DNA of 11,454 nt, taken from assembly GCA_003230945.1 (NCBI GenBank), contig QIHK01000058.1, forward strand, positions 1-11,454, read 5' to 3'. Shown here piece by piece: positions 5,522-11,437 of the stretch. The notes beneath the pieces are model-generated. The model saw only the letters and a program-made list of their open reading frames with translations, was not told where the DNA came from and searched no databases. A program made the translations under genes and the position numbers. The stretch's first letter is position 1. Each line of letters opens with the position of its first letter. This DNA comes from Candidatus Kaiserbacteria bacterium (GTDB taxonomy: Bacteria; Patescibacteriota; Minisyncoccia; Phycocordibacterales; Phycocordibacteraceae).

Positions 5522-5938
5522 ATGACAGCGTTAAAGAAAAAAGTTAAACGGAAATATCCGGAAGGTATCACTGTGAGACGTTCCTCTGCCGGGCTAGGAC
5601 TTTTTTCGACGCGCTCATACAAGAAAGGAGAGGTTATTATCGAGTATATTGGTCGTGAAGTTCCCGAAGAAGAAATGTATACAAGTCGAAGTAAGTACTT
5701 GTTTGGTATTACGAAGAAACGCACTATCGATGGCAGACCGAGCATGAATATTGCTGGGTATATCAATCATTCTTGTCGGCCAAATTGTGAACCAGAAATT
5801 AGGAAAGGTCGTGTTTTTATTGAAGCTATAAAAAATATAAAAGAGGGAGAAGAATTCTCCTATAATTATGGTAAAGAATATTTCAATGAACATATCAAAC
5901 CTCAAGGTTGTCGTTGTCCAAAATGTATAAAAAAATAG
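5522..5938 (+). CDS. SET-domain protein lysine methyltransferase
   Basis: SET enzymes transfer methyl groups from S-adenosylmethionine to protein lysines. In 138 residues all core elements are present: the GLGLF SAM-binding turn (24-28) after SA, KKGEVIIEYIG (34-44), the pseudoknot motif NHSC-x-PN (82-88), and EGEEFSYNYG with the catalytic-type Tyr116. A post-SET C-x-C-x2-C (130, 132, 135) can bind zinc with Cys85. The N-terminus is strongly basic (KKKVKRK, 5-11), suiting a nucleic-acid or ribosome-associated target. The domain fills the whole protein, with no pre-SET region. It follows the 23-codon mini-ORF by 2 nt, has no Shine-Dalgarno, and is converged on by csp across a strong terminator. 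The target is unknown. Such eukaryote-like SET proteins occur sporadically in bacteria, usually read as horizontally acquired. Confidence 0.93.
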   Translation: MTALKKKVKRKYPEGITVRRSSAGLGLFSTRSYKKGEVIIEYIGREVPEEEMYTSRSKYLFGITKKRTIDGRPSMNIAGYINHSCRPNCEPEIRKGRVFIEAIKNIKEGEEFSYNYGKEYFNEHIKPQGCRCPKCIKK

Positions 5939-5975
5939 TTTCCTACGGAAACTCTTTGAAGAAGTAGAGATTATT

Positions 5976-6025
5976 GACCCTATACAAAAAGCGCCCGCGA
6001 GAGCGGGCGCTTTTTGTATAGGGTC
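5976..6025. terminator. Two-way terminator, perfect 23-bp stem
   Basis: Arms 5976-5998 and 6003-6025 are perfectly complementary around a GAGA tetraloop. The GC core GCGCCCGC / GCGGGCGC is flanked by A5 and T5 tracts, so each strand reads GC hairpin then U-run. It separates the convergent SET and csp genes. A smaller hairpin (AGTTTCC / GGAAACT, 5937-5953) overlaps the SET stop codon just upstream. Confidence 0.93.
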
Positions 6026-6028
6026 TTG

Positions 6029-6229
6029 TTAGACCTTATTGACGCTTACTGCGTTAGGACCTTTGGGGCTGTCTCCAACTTCGAATGAAACAGTATCTCC
6101 TTCTTGAAGCTCGTCGAACGCAATGTTCTGAAGCTCGTTAGAATGGAAAAAAAGATCCTTCTCCTCGCCGTCGCGTTTGATGAAGCCAAAGCCTTTGTCG
6201 GTCTTTTTGGCTACAATTCCTTGCTGCAT
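6029..6229 (-). CDS. csp: Cold-shock-domain protein (CspA family)
   Basis: This 66-residue single OB-fold RNA chaperone carries both RNA-binding motifs: KGFGFIK (RNP1, residues 12-18) and DLFFHSNEL (RNP2, 25-33). The usual closing EGDTVSFEV segment and a C-terminal PKGPNAVSV follow. Length is typical of the family. ATG 6229 has no Shine-Dalgarno. The probable promoter lies nearly 100 nt upstream, leaving a structured leader, as is common for cold-shock genes. It ends 4 nt from the long two-way terminator. Confidence 0.95.
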   Translation of the reverse strand: MQQGIVAKKTDKGFGFIKRDGEEKDLFFHSNELQNIAFDELQEGDTVSFEVGDSPKGPNAVSVNKV

Positions 6230-6276
6230 AGTGATTCGATGAATTTTTCTAAGATCAATTCAGGCGGGGGAAGAGA

Positions 6277-6307
6277 AGCTCGATCCCACTTCTTTTTGGA
6301 TCCAGCT
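6277..6307 (-). promoter_or_regulatory. Hairpin in the csp 5' leader
   Basis: AGCT-x-GATCC (6277-6286) pairs with GGATC-x-AGCT (6298-6307) with one mismatch. A competing short stem (AGAAG / CTTCT on the minus strand) uses part of the loop. Mutually exclusive structures in a csp leader could make translation temperature-dependent; this is inference. Confidence 0.4.
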
Positions 6308-6323
6308 CTGATTTGATTGCTTT

Positions 6324-6352
6324 AAACTATCACTTTTATAGTAAATTGGCAA
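6324..6352 (-). promoter_or_regulatory. Probable csp promoter
   Basis: On the minus strand TTGCCA (6352-6347), 17 bp, then TAGTTT (6329-6324) preceded by TGA, an extended -10. Transcription would start near 6317, giving a leader of about 88 nt. Confidence 0.55.
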
Positions 6353-6374
6353 GCTTTTGCACAGAGTAAACAAG

Positions 6375-6614
6375 TTATTTTTTGGGAGAGATTTCTTTAC
6401 GTAAAGTGAGCCAATCCATCACCTTTTTACGGTGTTGATCGAGTGTCCACTCACTATTAGCGAAAAGACTGATATGTGTCTTTTTAAACTCTTTTAAAAG
6501 AGGAGTTGTAGCACGCGGAAACATAGAGGGTAAATTCTCGTTATAAAGTTTGAGAAACTCTGTAAGAGTGCGCTTGTGCTCACTCCGGATACGATCGAGA
6601 TCCGGCGATTTCAT
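6375..6614 (-). CDS. Small helical protein of unknown function
   Basis: The 79-residue product is charged and largely helical in appearance, with no membrane segment and no cysteine. Features are an N-terminal basic helix (LDRIRSEHKRTLTEFLKLYNE), a central Pro-rich turn (NLPSMFPRATTPLL) and a C-terminal W-x-LDQHRKKVMDWL block. It does not match a family I can name with confidence. An extended -10 (TGT then TATATT, 6630-6622) lies 7 nt before ATG, fitting a leaderless message, and there is no Shine-Dalgarno. It precedes csp on the same strand, but csp appears to have its own promoter. Confidence 0.65.
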   Translation of the reverse strand: MKSPDLDRIRSEHKRTLTEFLKLYNENLPSMFPRATTPLLKEFKKTHISLFANSEWTLDQHRKKVMDWLTLRKEISPKK

Positions 6615-6621
6615 GGGTATA

Positions 6622-6630
6622 AATATAACA
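6622..6630 (-). promoter_or_regulatory. Extended -10 of the 79-residue gene
   Basis: TGTTATATT on the minus strand matches TGnTATAAT in all but one base of the hexamer and is followed by 7 nt and ATG 6614. Confidence 0.45.
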
Positions 6631-6769
6631 TAGATTTAAAATAATGTCATCTTTTTATTTACTGTCTCTAGATAAGGAGGATATAGGGAGATGTAGATAC
6701 TGAAAGAGTAATTCTTGATTATCATAGCTAGTTTAGATGGAGAATATTTTTTTTGAAATGCGTGGCATA

Positions 6770-6801
6770 AAAAGAGAATCTCCTGAAGGAGATTCTCTTT
6801 T
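6770..6801 (-). terminator. Intrinsic terminator of the peptidoglycan-binding gene
   Basis: A perfect 14-bp stem (arms 6770-6783 and 6788-6801, AGAGAATCTCC / GGAGATTCTCT) with a four-base loop is followed on the minus strand by a T-run (TTTTTATGCC). It lies 40 bp downstream of the stop codon at 6842. Confidence 0.85.
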
Positions 6802-6806
6802 AGAAA

Positions 6807-6823
6807 GAGGTAACTATTACCTC
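6807..6823. repeat. Small hairpin between stop codon and terminator
   Basis: GAGGTAA (6807-6813) and TTACCTC (6817-6823) flank a CTA loop. It sits directly upstream of the main terminator and may protect the 3' end or back up termination. Confidence 0.4.
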
Positions 6824-6841
6824 AAAATGATTTGTACTAGA

Positions 6842-7534
6842 TTAGTTTCCTTCTGATTGAGAACCGCTCACTGTTGAAGATGCAGATGCAGTGGAGCTAC
6901 TTCCTTGGTCCTCAGAATGAGAATTAGTCTCGGAGGTAGAAGATTCTGTAGTATCTGAAGAATTCTGAGAGTCGCCCTGTTCACATTCTACTTCCATTTC
7001 TCTATCCATCTCACCACGGGTACGTGGACCTATGTTTCCGTACCCAGTAGACTGAGCATCACCTGAGGAAACAATATTTTTTTGTGCCTGCCAGCGTTGC
7101 ACTGCTCTTTCTGTGGAGTCACCAAAATAACCAGTTACCCATCCTCCCGGGTACACAGTTTTATCTTTGCTAAGAAATGACTGTAGTCGCGAGACATCAC
7201 CTCCAGTTTCTTGATCAGTTGATCCAATACTTAGTCCATTGGAAATTTTTGAACAAGTACCACCATTTGGTAGTTGTATCGCGTACCGTTTTCCAGTAGC
7301 TTGGCTAGGAGTACTGGTTGCAGTAGTTGCAATAGGTGTCTTTTTCTCAAGTACTGCCTGCACATTTGCAATAGTAGATGAGTCTACATTAAAAGCCTGC
7401 AGTAGGGATGTAATGGCATTAATTTGTGGTTGTGTAAGAGCTGCATGAGTGAGGGTTGCACCACCAAATAAAGAAAATACAAAAGCGATTCCCACCGCTC
7501 CCGATATAAAGCGAGGATTTTTAATGATACGCAT
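6842..7534 (-). CDS. Secreted peptidoglycan-binding protein with Ser/Thr-rich tail
   Basis: The 230-residue protein has a signal peptide (basic MRIIKNPR, hydrophobic core, cleavage likely after THA at about 31). A short helical module follows (LTQPQINAITSLLQAFNV), a repeat type seen in secreted proteins of this bacterial group. A PG_binding_1-like domain covers about 113-180: GDVSRLQSFLSKD, then TGYFGDSTERAVQRWQ. The last 40-odd residues are almost only Ser, Thr, Glu, Gln, Asp and Asn, probably a disordered or surface-exposed tail. Two cysteines (in GGTCSK and EVECEQ) bracket the domain and could pair. It probably attaches to the cell wall; no enzymatic domain is visible. TAATAT lies 5 nt before the ATG, and a strong terminator follows. 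Confidence 0.85.
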   Translation of the reverse strand: MRIIKNPRFISGAVGIAFVFSLFGGATLTHAALTQPQINAITSLLQAFNVDSSTIANVQAVLEKKTPIATTATSTPSQATGKRYAIQLPNGGTCSKISNGLSIGSTDQETGGDVSRLQSFLSKDKTVYPGGWVTGYFGDSTERAVQRWQAQKNIVSSGDAQSTGYGNIGPRTRGEMDREMEVECEQGDSQNSSDTTESSTSETNSHSEDQGSSSTASASSTVSGSQSEGN

Positions 7535-7608
7535 AGATGATATTAATTACTGTAATAAACGAAATCATATACGAATACTATCATTTTTTATATATGTAAA
7601 ACCATTTT

Positions 7609-7622
7609 ACTCCCAAAGGAGT
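7609..7622. repeat. Short hairpin downstream of the PAP2 gene
   Basis: ACTCC (7609-7613) and GGAGT (7618-7622) flank CAAA, just after the PAP2 stop on the minus strand. There is no following T-run, so termination here would be weak at best. Confidence 0.3.
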
Positions 7623-7631
7623 ACATAATAA

Positions 7632-8093
7632 TTATTTTATTTGTATATATCTTTTTAAGAGCCTCCACACTATGTATGTGGAGGCTATGGCAATGCCAAA
7701 TGAAGCAAGAATATCGATAGTATGATGAACGGAGGCAACAACCCGTGATATGCCAACGAGAATTGCAAGAACCCAGAGAATAAAACCAACCCATTTGTTA
7801 TAGACGGTAATAATGGCTGCAAGCGTGCCCATCAGAAGGGCATGGTCAGAAGGAAAACCATTGTCCGCAACATGGTAGAAAAGGGGGGTAATATGCAATA
7901 CAACAAATGGTCGAGGGTCGTAATAAAGTAAATTAGCAAGAAGACCAGAGAGATAACTCACTGGAAGCGAGAAAAGTGAGAGAAGTAAAAATTTTCGTCG
8001 GGTAAGCGCTTTTGTATAAAAAAAGTAACCAATAAATATAGCTATAGACGCAAAATAAACATACGTGGCAGTAAAGACAATTATTTCGTTCAT
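7632..8093 (-). CDS. PAP2-family membrane phosphatase, probable BcrC-type undecaprenyl pyrophosphatase
   Basis: The 153-residue protein has about five hydrophobic segments and the PAP2 phosphatase motifs: DPRPF (Arg61-Pro62), PSDH (81-84) and SRVVASVHHTID (Ser116-Arg117, His123 as nucleophile, Asp127). PSDH rather than PSGH is typical of BcrC-like undecaprenyl-pyrophosphate phosphatases, which act from the outer face of the membrane. In the first motif (K-x6-RP) the lysine position is Asn54, a departure that may lower or alter activity. Together with UppP it would give the cell two carrier-lipid phosphatases. Minus-strand TATACT near 8127-8132 is a possible -10, giving a leader of about 30 nt. 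Confidence 0.85.
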   Translation of the reverse strand: MNEIIVFTATYVYFASIAIFIGYFFYTKALTRRKFLLLSLFSLPVSYLSGLLANLLYYDPRPFVVLHITPLFYHVADNGFPSDHALLMGTLAAIITVYNKWVGFILWVLAILVGISRVVASVHHTIDILASFGIAIASTYIVWRLLKRYIQIK

Positions 8094-8156
8094 GATAAGA
8101 GAGAAAATGAGAAAGTTAGTTCCTCAGTATACACCGCATAAAAAATGTAGAATAGA

Positions 8157-8648
8157 ATGATGTTGTTGGAAGAAACACAAAAGGAAAAAACTATCCATAA
8201 AGTATTTGTGTGGGGAATACTTCTTAAGGCTATAGATGGCATACTAGAAACTCTCGCCGGTATTGTACTCTTCTTTCCAAATACACTTACTACACTGGTT
8301 CAATTTCTTATCCTCAATGAATTAATTGAAGATCCACATGATTTTTTCATATTACAGATTAAACACGCTTTGCCACTTCTTACCGGGAATTCATTTTTTT
8401 TCGCTCTATATCTTATAAGTCACGGCCTCATTAAAATAATATTAGTCGCTGGACTTCTTCGTGACAAAATTTGGGCATATCCAAGTGCCATCGCAGTGTT
8501 TAGCTTGTTTATTGTGTATCAACTTTATCGCTATATATTTTCACATTCAATTTTTCTCTTGGTACTCACCGTACTCGACATAGCTGTTATATGGCTTACC
8601 TGGCATGAATATCATTATTTCAGGAAGCATCACGCTTTTGCTAAATAA
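8157..8648 (+). CDS. DUF2127-family membrane protein
   Basis: The 163-residue protein has four hydrophobic segments, at about 17-40, 75-100, 106-125 and 130-152. The DUF2127 pattern is visible: the conserved SHGLIKIILVAGLLRDKIWAYP block around 88-109, then QLYRY and a final helix ending LTWHEY. Function of the family is unknown. ATG 8157 is followed at once by a second ATG at 8160. TAGAAT (8148-8153) lies 3 or 6 nt upstream of them, so the second ATG fits a leaderless start. It runs in the direction of the copper operon 75 bp downstream, but that operon has its own promoter and nothing ties the functions together. Confidence 0.8.
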   Translation: MMLLEETQKEKTIHKVFVWGILLKAIDGILETLAGIVLFFPNTLTTLVQFLILNELIEDPHDFFILQIKHALPLLTGNSFFFALYLISHGLIKIILVAGLLRDKIWAYPSAIAVFSLFIVYQLYRYIFSHSIFLLVLTVLDIAVIWLTWHEYHYFRKHHAFAK

Positions 8649-8670
8649 AAGTTCCTTATTTTTTAACAAT

Positions 8671-8712
8671 TGGGGGTAATAATCGTTTGACCGATGATAC
8701 CTACTGGGGGTA
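8671..8712 (+). repeat. Direct repeat TGGGGGTA in the copper-operon promoter region
   Basis: TGGGGGTA occurs at 8671-8678 and again at 8705-8712, 34 bp apart, about three helical turns. The second copy is half of the operator palindrome; the first could be an additional repressor half-site. Confidence 0.45.
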
Positions 8713-8716
8713 TCAT
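8687..8716 (+). promoter_or_regulatory. Promoter of the csoR-copB operon
   Basis: TTGACC (8687-8692), an 18-bp spacer and TATCAT (8711-8716). The -10 ends 7 nt before ATG 8724, so the message would begin at or just before the start codon. Confidence 0.65.
8694..8716 (+). promoter_or_regulatory. CsoR/RcnR-family operator
   Basis: The perfect palindrome ATGATACC-N7-GGTATCAT contains a central TACTGGGGGTA. This is the G-tract-with-flanking-TA form known for CsoR/RcnR-family operators. It fills the promoter spacer and covers the whole -10, so a bound repressor would block polymerase. It also shows that an in-frame ATG at 8694 is operator DNA, not the start of csoR. Confidence 0.75.
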
Positions 8717-8723
8717 TCTTTAT

Positions 8724-8993
8724 ATGAATCAAGTTATTAAAAATAAAATAATGCGAAGATTACGTATTATTGGAGGACAGATTCGCGGTCTCGAGAAGAT
8801 GATCGAAAATGATACGTACTGTATTGATGTCATTACACAAATATCTGCGGTTCGTCAGGCACTTTCGGTAATAGAAGATACCATGCTTGAGAATCATCTT
8901 TCTACACATGTGGTTGAACAGATGAGAGGGAAAGCGCGTGCAAAAGCTATTCGAGAAATTTTGTCAGTCTATAAGATTTCAAAGAAAAAATAA
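8724..8993 (+). CDS. csoR: CsoR/RcnR-family metal-responsive repressor
   Basis: From ATG 8724 the protein has 89 residues, the normal length; an in-frame ATG at 8694 lies inside the operator and is rejected. The all-helical DUF156 fold is clear: RRLRIIGGQIRGLEKMIEND (11-30) with the basic DNA-contact residues, then YCIDVITQISAVRQAL. Metal ligands by spacing are Cys33, His58 and His62, matching Cys36, His61 and Cys65 of copper CsoR except that the last Cys is His, as in nickel/cobalt RcnR (which also has an N-terminal His, absent here). Neighbouring CPH ATPase points to copper. It should repress its own operon and release on metal binding. The next gene starts 1 nt after its stop. Confidence 0.9.
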   Translation: MNQVIKNKIMRRLRIIGGQIRGLEKMIENDTYCIDVITQISAVRQALSVIEDTMLENHLSTHVVEQMRGKARAKAIREILSVYKISKKK

Positions 8994-8994
8994 T

Positions 8995-9420
8995 ATGAAT
9001 ATTAAATCAACCTATACGCCAATCGTTATTATAAGTGTGATTATAGTGGCACTTCTCGGATGGTCATATGTGTCTCAGGTGAATGATCCAAGTATCATTA
9101 CTACAAACGGGCTACATTGGCACGCCAACATTTCTATAACAGTGCGTGGAAATAACGTGGTTATTCCAGCTAATATCGGTATTAGTTCGACTGAGATGAG
9201 GTCAATGCATACTCATAAAACGAATGGCATTATCCACATGGAGTTTAGAGGAACCGTCCATAAAAAAGACATGATGCTTAAACAATTCTTTAAGATATGG
9301 GGTAAAGATATGAATTCATTTGGTACCAACATGCAGATGACGGTGAATGGAAAGAAGAATACTCAATATGGCCAATACGAAGTACAAGATGGAGATGTAA
9401 TTAAATTGAGTTATGACTAA
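8995..9420 (+). CDS. Membrane-anchored His/Met-rich protein, putative extracytoplasmic copper-binding partner
   Basis: The 141-residue protein has one N-terminal transmembrane segment (about 8-27) and an external domain. That domain has clustered potential metal ligands: HWH at 41-43, MHTH near 65-68 and IIHME near 74-78, plus His, Lys and Met in the next segment. The order HWHA.., VVIPANIGI, MHTH..GIIHME, FFKIWG, MTVNGK, DGDVIKLSYD resembles a group of uncharacterised archaeal and bacterial secreted proteins with HTHD..GIIH motifs; I know no assigned function. It lies 1 nt after csoR and overlaps the ATPase gene by 8 nt, so it is co-translated with copper export. A role in binding copper outside the membrane and handing it over or sequestering it is inference. 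Confidence 0.78.
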   Translation: MNIKSTYTPIVIISVIIVALLGWSYVSQVNDPSIITTNGLHWHANISITVRGNNVVIPANIGISSTEMRSMHTHKTNGIIHMEFRGTVHKKDMMLKQFFKIWGKDMNSFGTNMQMTVNGKKNTQYGQYEVQDGDVIKLSYD

Positions 9421-11437
9421 TCACCGTTCTCAGCATTCCACACACAAACATGTCATGCCTCACGGCGGTCACGGCATGGATCATGGATCGGCGAAAAAAT
9501 ATCTACAACGTTTCTGGATAGTCACGGCTCTCCTCATACCTCTGGTGCTTACAAATGAACCAGTTGCGCGATTCTTTGGAATTCCGTTGTTTACATTTAG
9601 CATCTGGATTCAATTTACTCTCGCGACAATTATCTTTGGTTTTTCTCTTGTATTCTTTCAACACGCATGGCATGAGATAAAAGCGCGCGCCTTTGGTATG
9701 ATGACGCTCGTCTCTCTTGCGGTTGGATCGGGGTATCTTTTTTCTCTTGTCGCCACCGTATTGCCGTCTTTGGGCGTGCAGTTCTATCTTGAAATATCGA
9801 CCCTTATATGGGTTTTGCTCTTTGGTCATTATCTTGAAGCCCGTTCAAGCAATGCAGCCGGAGATGCACTCACAGAAGTGGCAAAGCTCTTGCCAAAACA
9901 GGCGCACACCCTCGTTGATGGAAAGGAAATTGATGTGGATATTTCTGAACTTAGTGAAGGGGATATTGTCCTTGTAAAGCCGGGTGAAAAGATTCCGGCA
10001 GATGGCAAGATCATAAAAGGGCATTCACACGTGGATGAATCGCTTATTTCTGGTGAATCAAAGCCTATAGAAAAGGACTCGGAAGCATCTGTTGTTGCTG
10101 GTTCGATTGCACTTGATGGCTCACTCACTATTGCTCTCACCCGTGTTGGTGAGTCCTCAACTATCGGTCAAATCCAAAAGCTCATTGCTTCTGCCGAAAT
10201 GACTAAGCCTCGTCAAGCACGTATAGCAGATAAGGCATCCGCTATTCTTACTTTTACCGCACTTAGTGTAGCAATTCTCACTCTTTTAATTTGGTCACTT
10301 GTTATCGGGTCTTCCTTTGCGTTTGCAATAACACTTGCCATTACGGTGCTCGTTATTGCTTGTCCTCATGCCCTTGGACTCGCGATACCAACGGTCACGA
10401 CCATTGCCACTTCACTTTCTGTTAAGAACGGCGTTTTTATAAAGAATCTTGCAAAGATTGAGACGATACGAAAAGCAACATACGTTGCATTCGATAAAAC
10501 CGGTACTCTAACGAAAGGCAAGTTTGGTGTTGTCGGAGTCTCATTATTTAATGAAGCGTTAGAGAATGATGTACTCAAGGCAGTTGGCTCACTCGAGCAA
10601 AATTCTTCACATGTTATTGGTAATTCCATAGTCAAATACGTGCAAGAAAAAGGAATATCACTTACTGATATAACTGATTTCGAGAATATAGCAGGGAAGG
10701 GTATTCGTGCGTCTATCGACGACCAACACTATATCGTTGGTAATGAAGCACTTATGAAAGATGAAAATATTCCTCTTGACGTAGCTCAAGAAGCGTTCAA
10801 TCAATTTTCACAAGATGGTAAGACTATTGTATTTGTCGCGCATGAAAAAAATATCCTTGGTCTTATTGCCCTTGCGGACGAAGTAAAACCAGAATCGAAA
10901 GAGACGGTACAGAAACTTCATGACCTTGGCCTTAAAGTAGCCATGCTTACCGGAGACAATGAACAGGTCGCTTCAGCGGTAGCGCATGAACTTTCCATTG
11001 ATACCTATTTTGCCAACGTGTTACCGCAGGATAAATTTGCGCGTATCAAGGAACTTCAGACAGAGGGTAATGTGGTGCTCATGGTGGGGGATGGAGTAAA
11101 CGATGCTCCCGCACTTACTCAATCCGATGTGGGTATCGCAATAGGCGCTGGTACTGATGTGGCGGTTGAGGCTGGGGATGTGGTACTGACCCGTAGTAAT
11201 CCAAGTGATATCGTGCGACTCGTTATTCTTGCGCGTGCCGTATATAAAAAGATGATTCAAAACCTTATTTGGGCACTTGGTTATAATGTTATCGCTATTC
11301 CGGCTGCCGCAGGCATCTTTGCCGTTTGGGGATTCTTTCTCAGTCCAGAAGTTGGTGCATTACTCATGAGTCTCTCAACGGTTATTGTTGTGGTAAATGC
11401 AATGAGTTTAAGACGCATCAATCTCGACAGAATTTAG
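9413..11437 (+). CDS. copB: P1B-3 type copper-transporting ATPase (CopB-like, CPH motif)
   Basis: The 674-residue pump has eight predicted helices. Its N-terminal 24 residues contain seven His (positions 4, 8, 11, 13, 17, 20, 24) and no CxxC domain, which is typical of CopB. Cys317-Pro-His319 (CPH) in helix 6 with GYN..AIP and MSLST in helices 7 and 8 define the P1B-3 class, which exports copper, chiefly Cu(II), sometimes silver. Catalytic parts are SGES with Glu215 (actuator), phosphorylated Asp361 in DKTGTLT, TGDN, and GDGVNDAP (Asp560, Asp564). In the nucleotide domain the usual SE-HP reads SSHVIG, keeping the adenine-contacting His400 but replacing Pro. The ATG lies 8 nt inside the preceding gene (ATGACTAA overlap). 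The stop is TAG 11435-11437; no terminator is visible before the window ends. Confidence 0.96.
   Translation: MTNHRSQHSTHKHVMPHGGHGMDHGSAKKYLQRFWIVTALLIPLVLTNEPVARFFGIPLFTFSIWIQFTLATIIFGFSLVFFQHAWHEIKARAFGMMTLVSLAVGSGYLFSLVATVLPSLGVQFYLEISTLIWVLLFGHYLEARSSNAAGDALTEVAKLLPKQAHTLVDGKEIDVDISELSEGDIVLVKPGEKIPADGKIIKGHSHVDESLISGESKPIEKDSEASVVAGSIALDGSLTIALTRVGESSTIGQIQKLIASAEMTKPRQARIADKASAILTFTALSVAILTLLIWSLVIGSSFAFAITLAITVLVIACPHALGLAIPTVTTIATSLSVKNGVFIKNLAKIETIRKATYVAFDKTGTLTKGKFGVVGVSLFNEALENDVLKAVGSLEQNSSHVIGNSIVKYVQEKGISLTDITDFENIAGKGIRASIDDQHYIVGNEALMKDENIPLDVAQEAFNQFSQDGKTIVFVAHEKNILGLIALADEVKPESKETVQKLHDLGLKVAMLTGDNEQVASAVAHELSIDTYFANVLPQDKFARIKELQTEGNVVLMVGDGVNDAPALTQSDVGIAIGAGTDVAVEAGDVVLTRSNPSDIVRLVILARAVYKKMIQNLIWALGYNVIAIPAAAGIFAVWGFFLSPEVGALLMSLSTVIVVVNAMSLRRINLDRI

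Noticed and set aside
8694..8723. Earlier in-frame ATG for csoR adding 10 residues (MIPTGGIILY)
   Set aside because: These bases form the operator palindrome and the -10; the family length and N-terminus fit ATG 8724.
9503..10140. Minus-strand open frames within copB
   Set aside because: They are antisense shadows of a fully conserved P-type ATPase.
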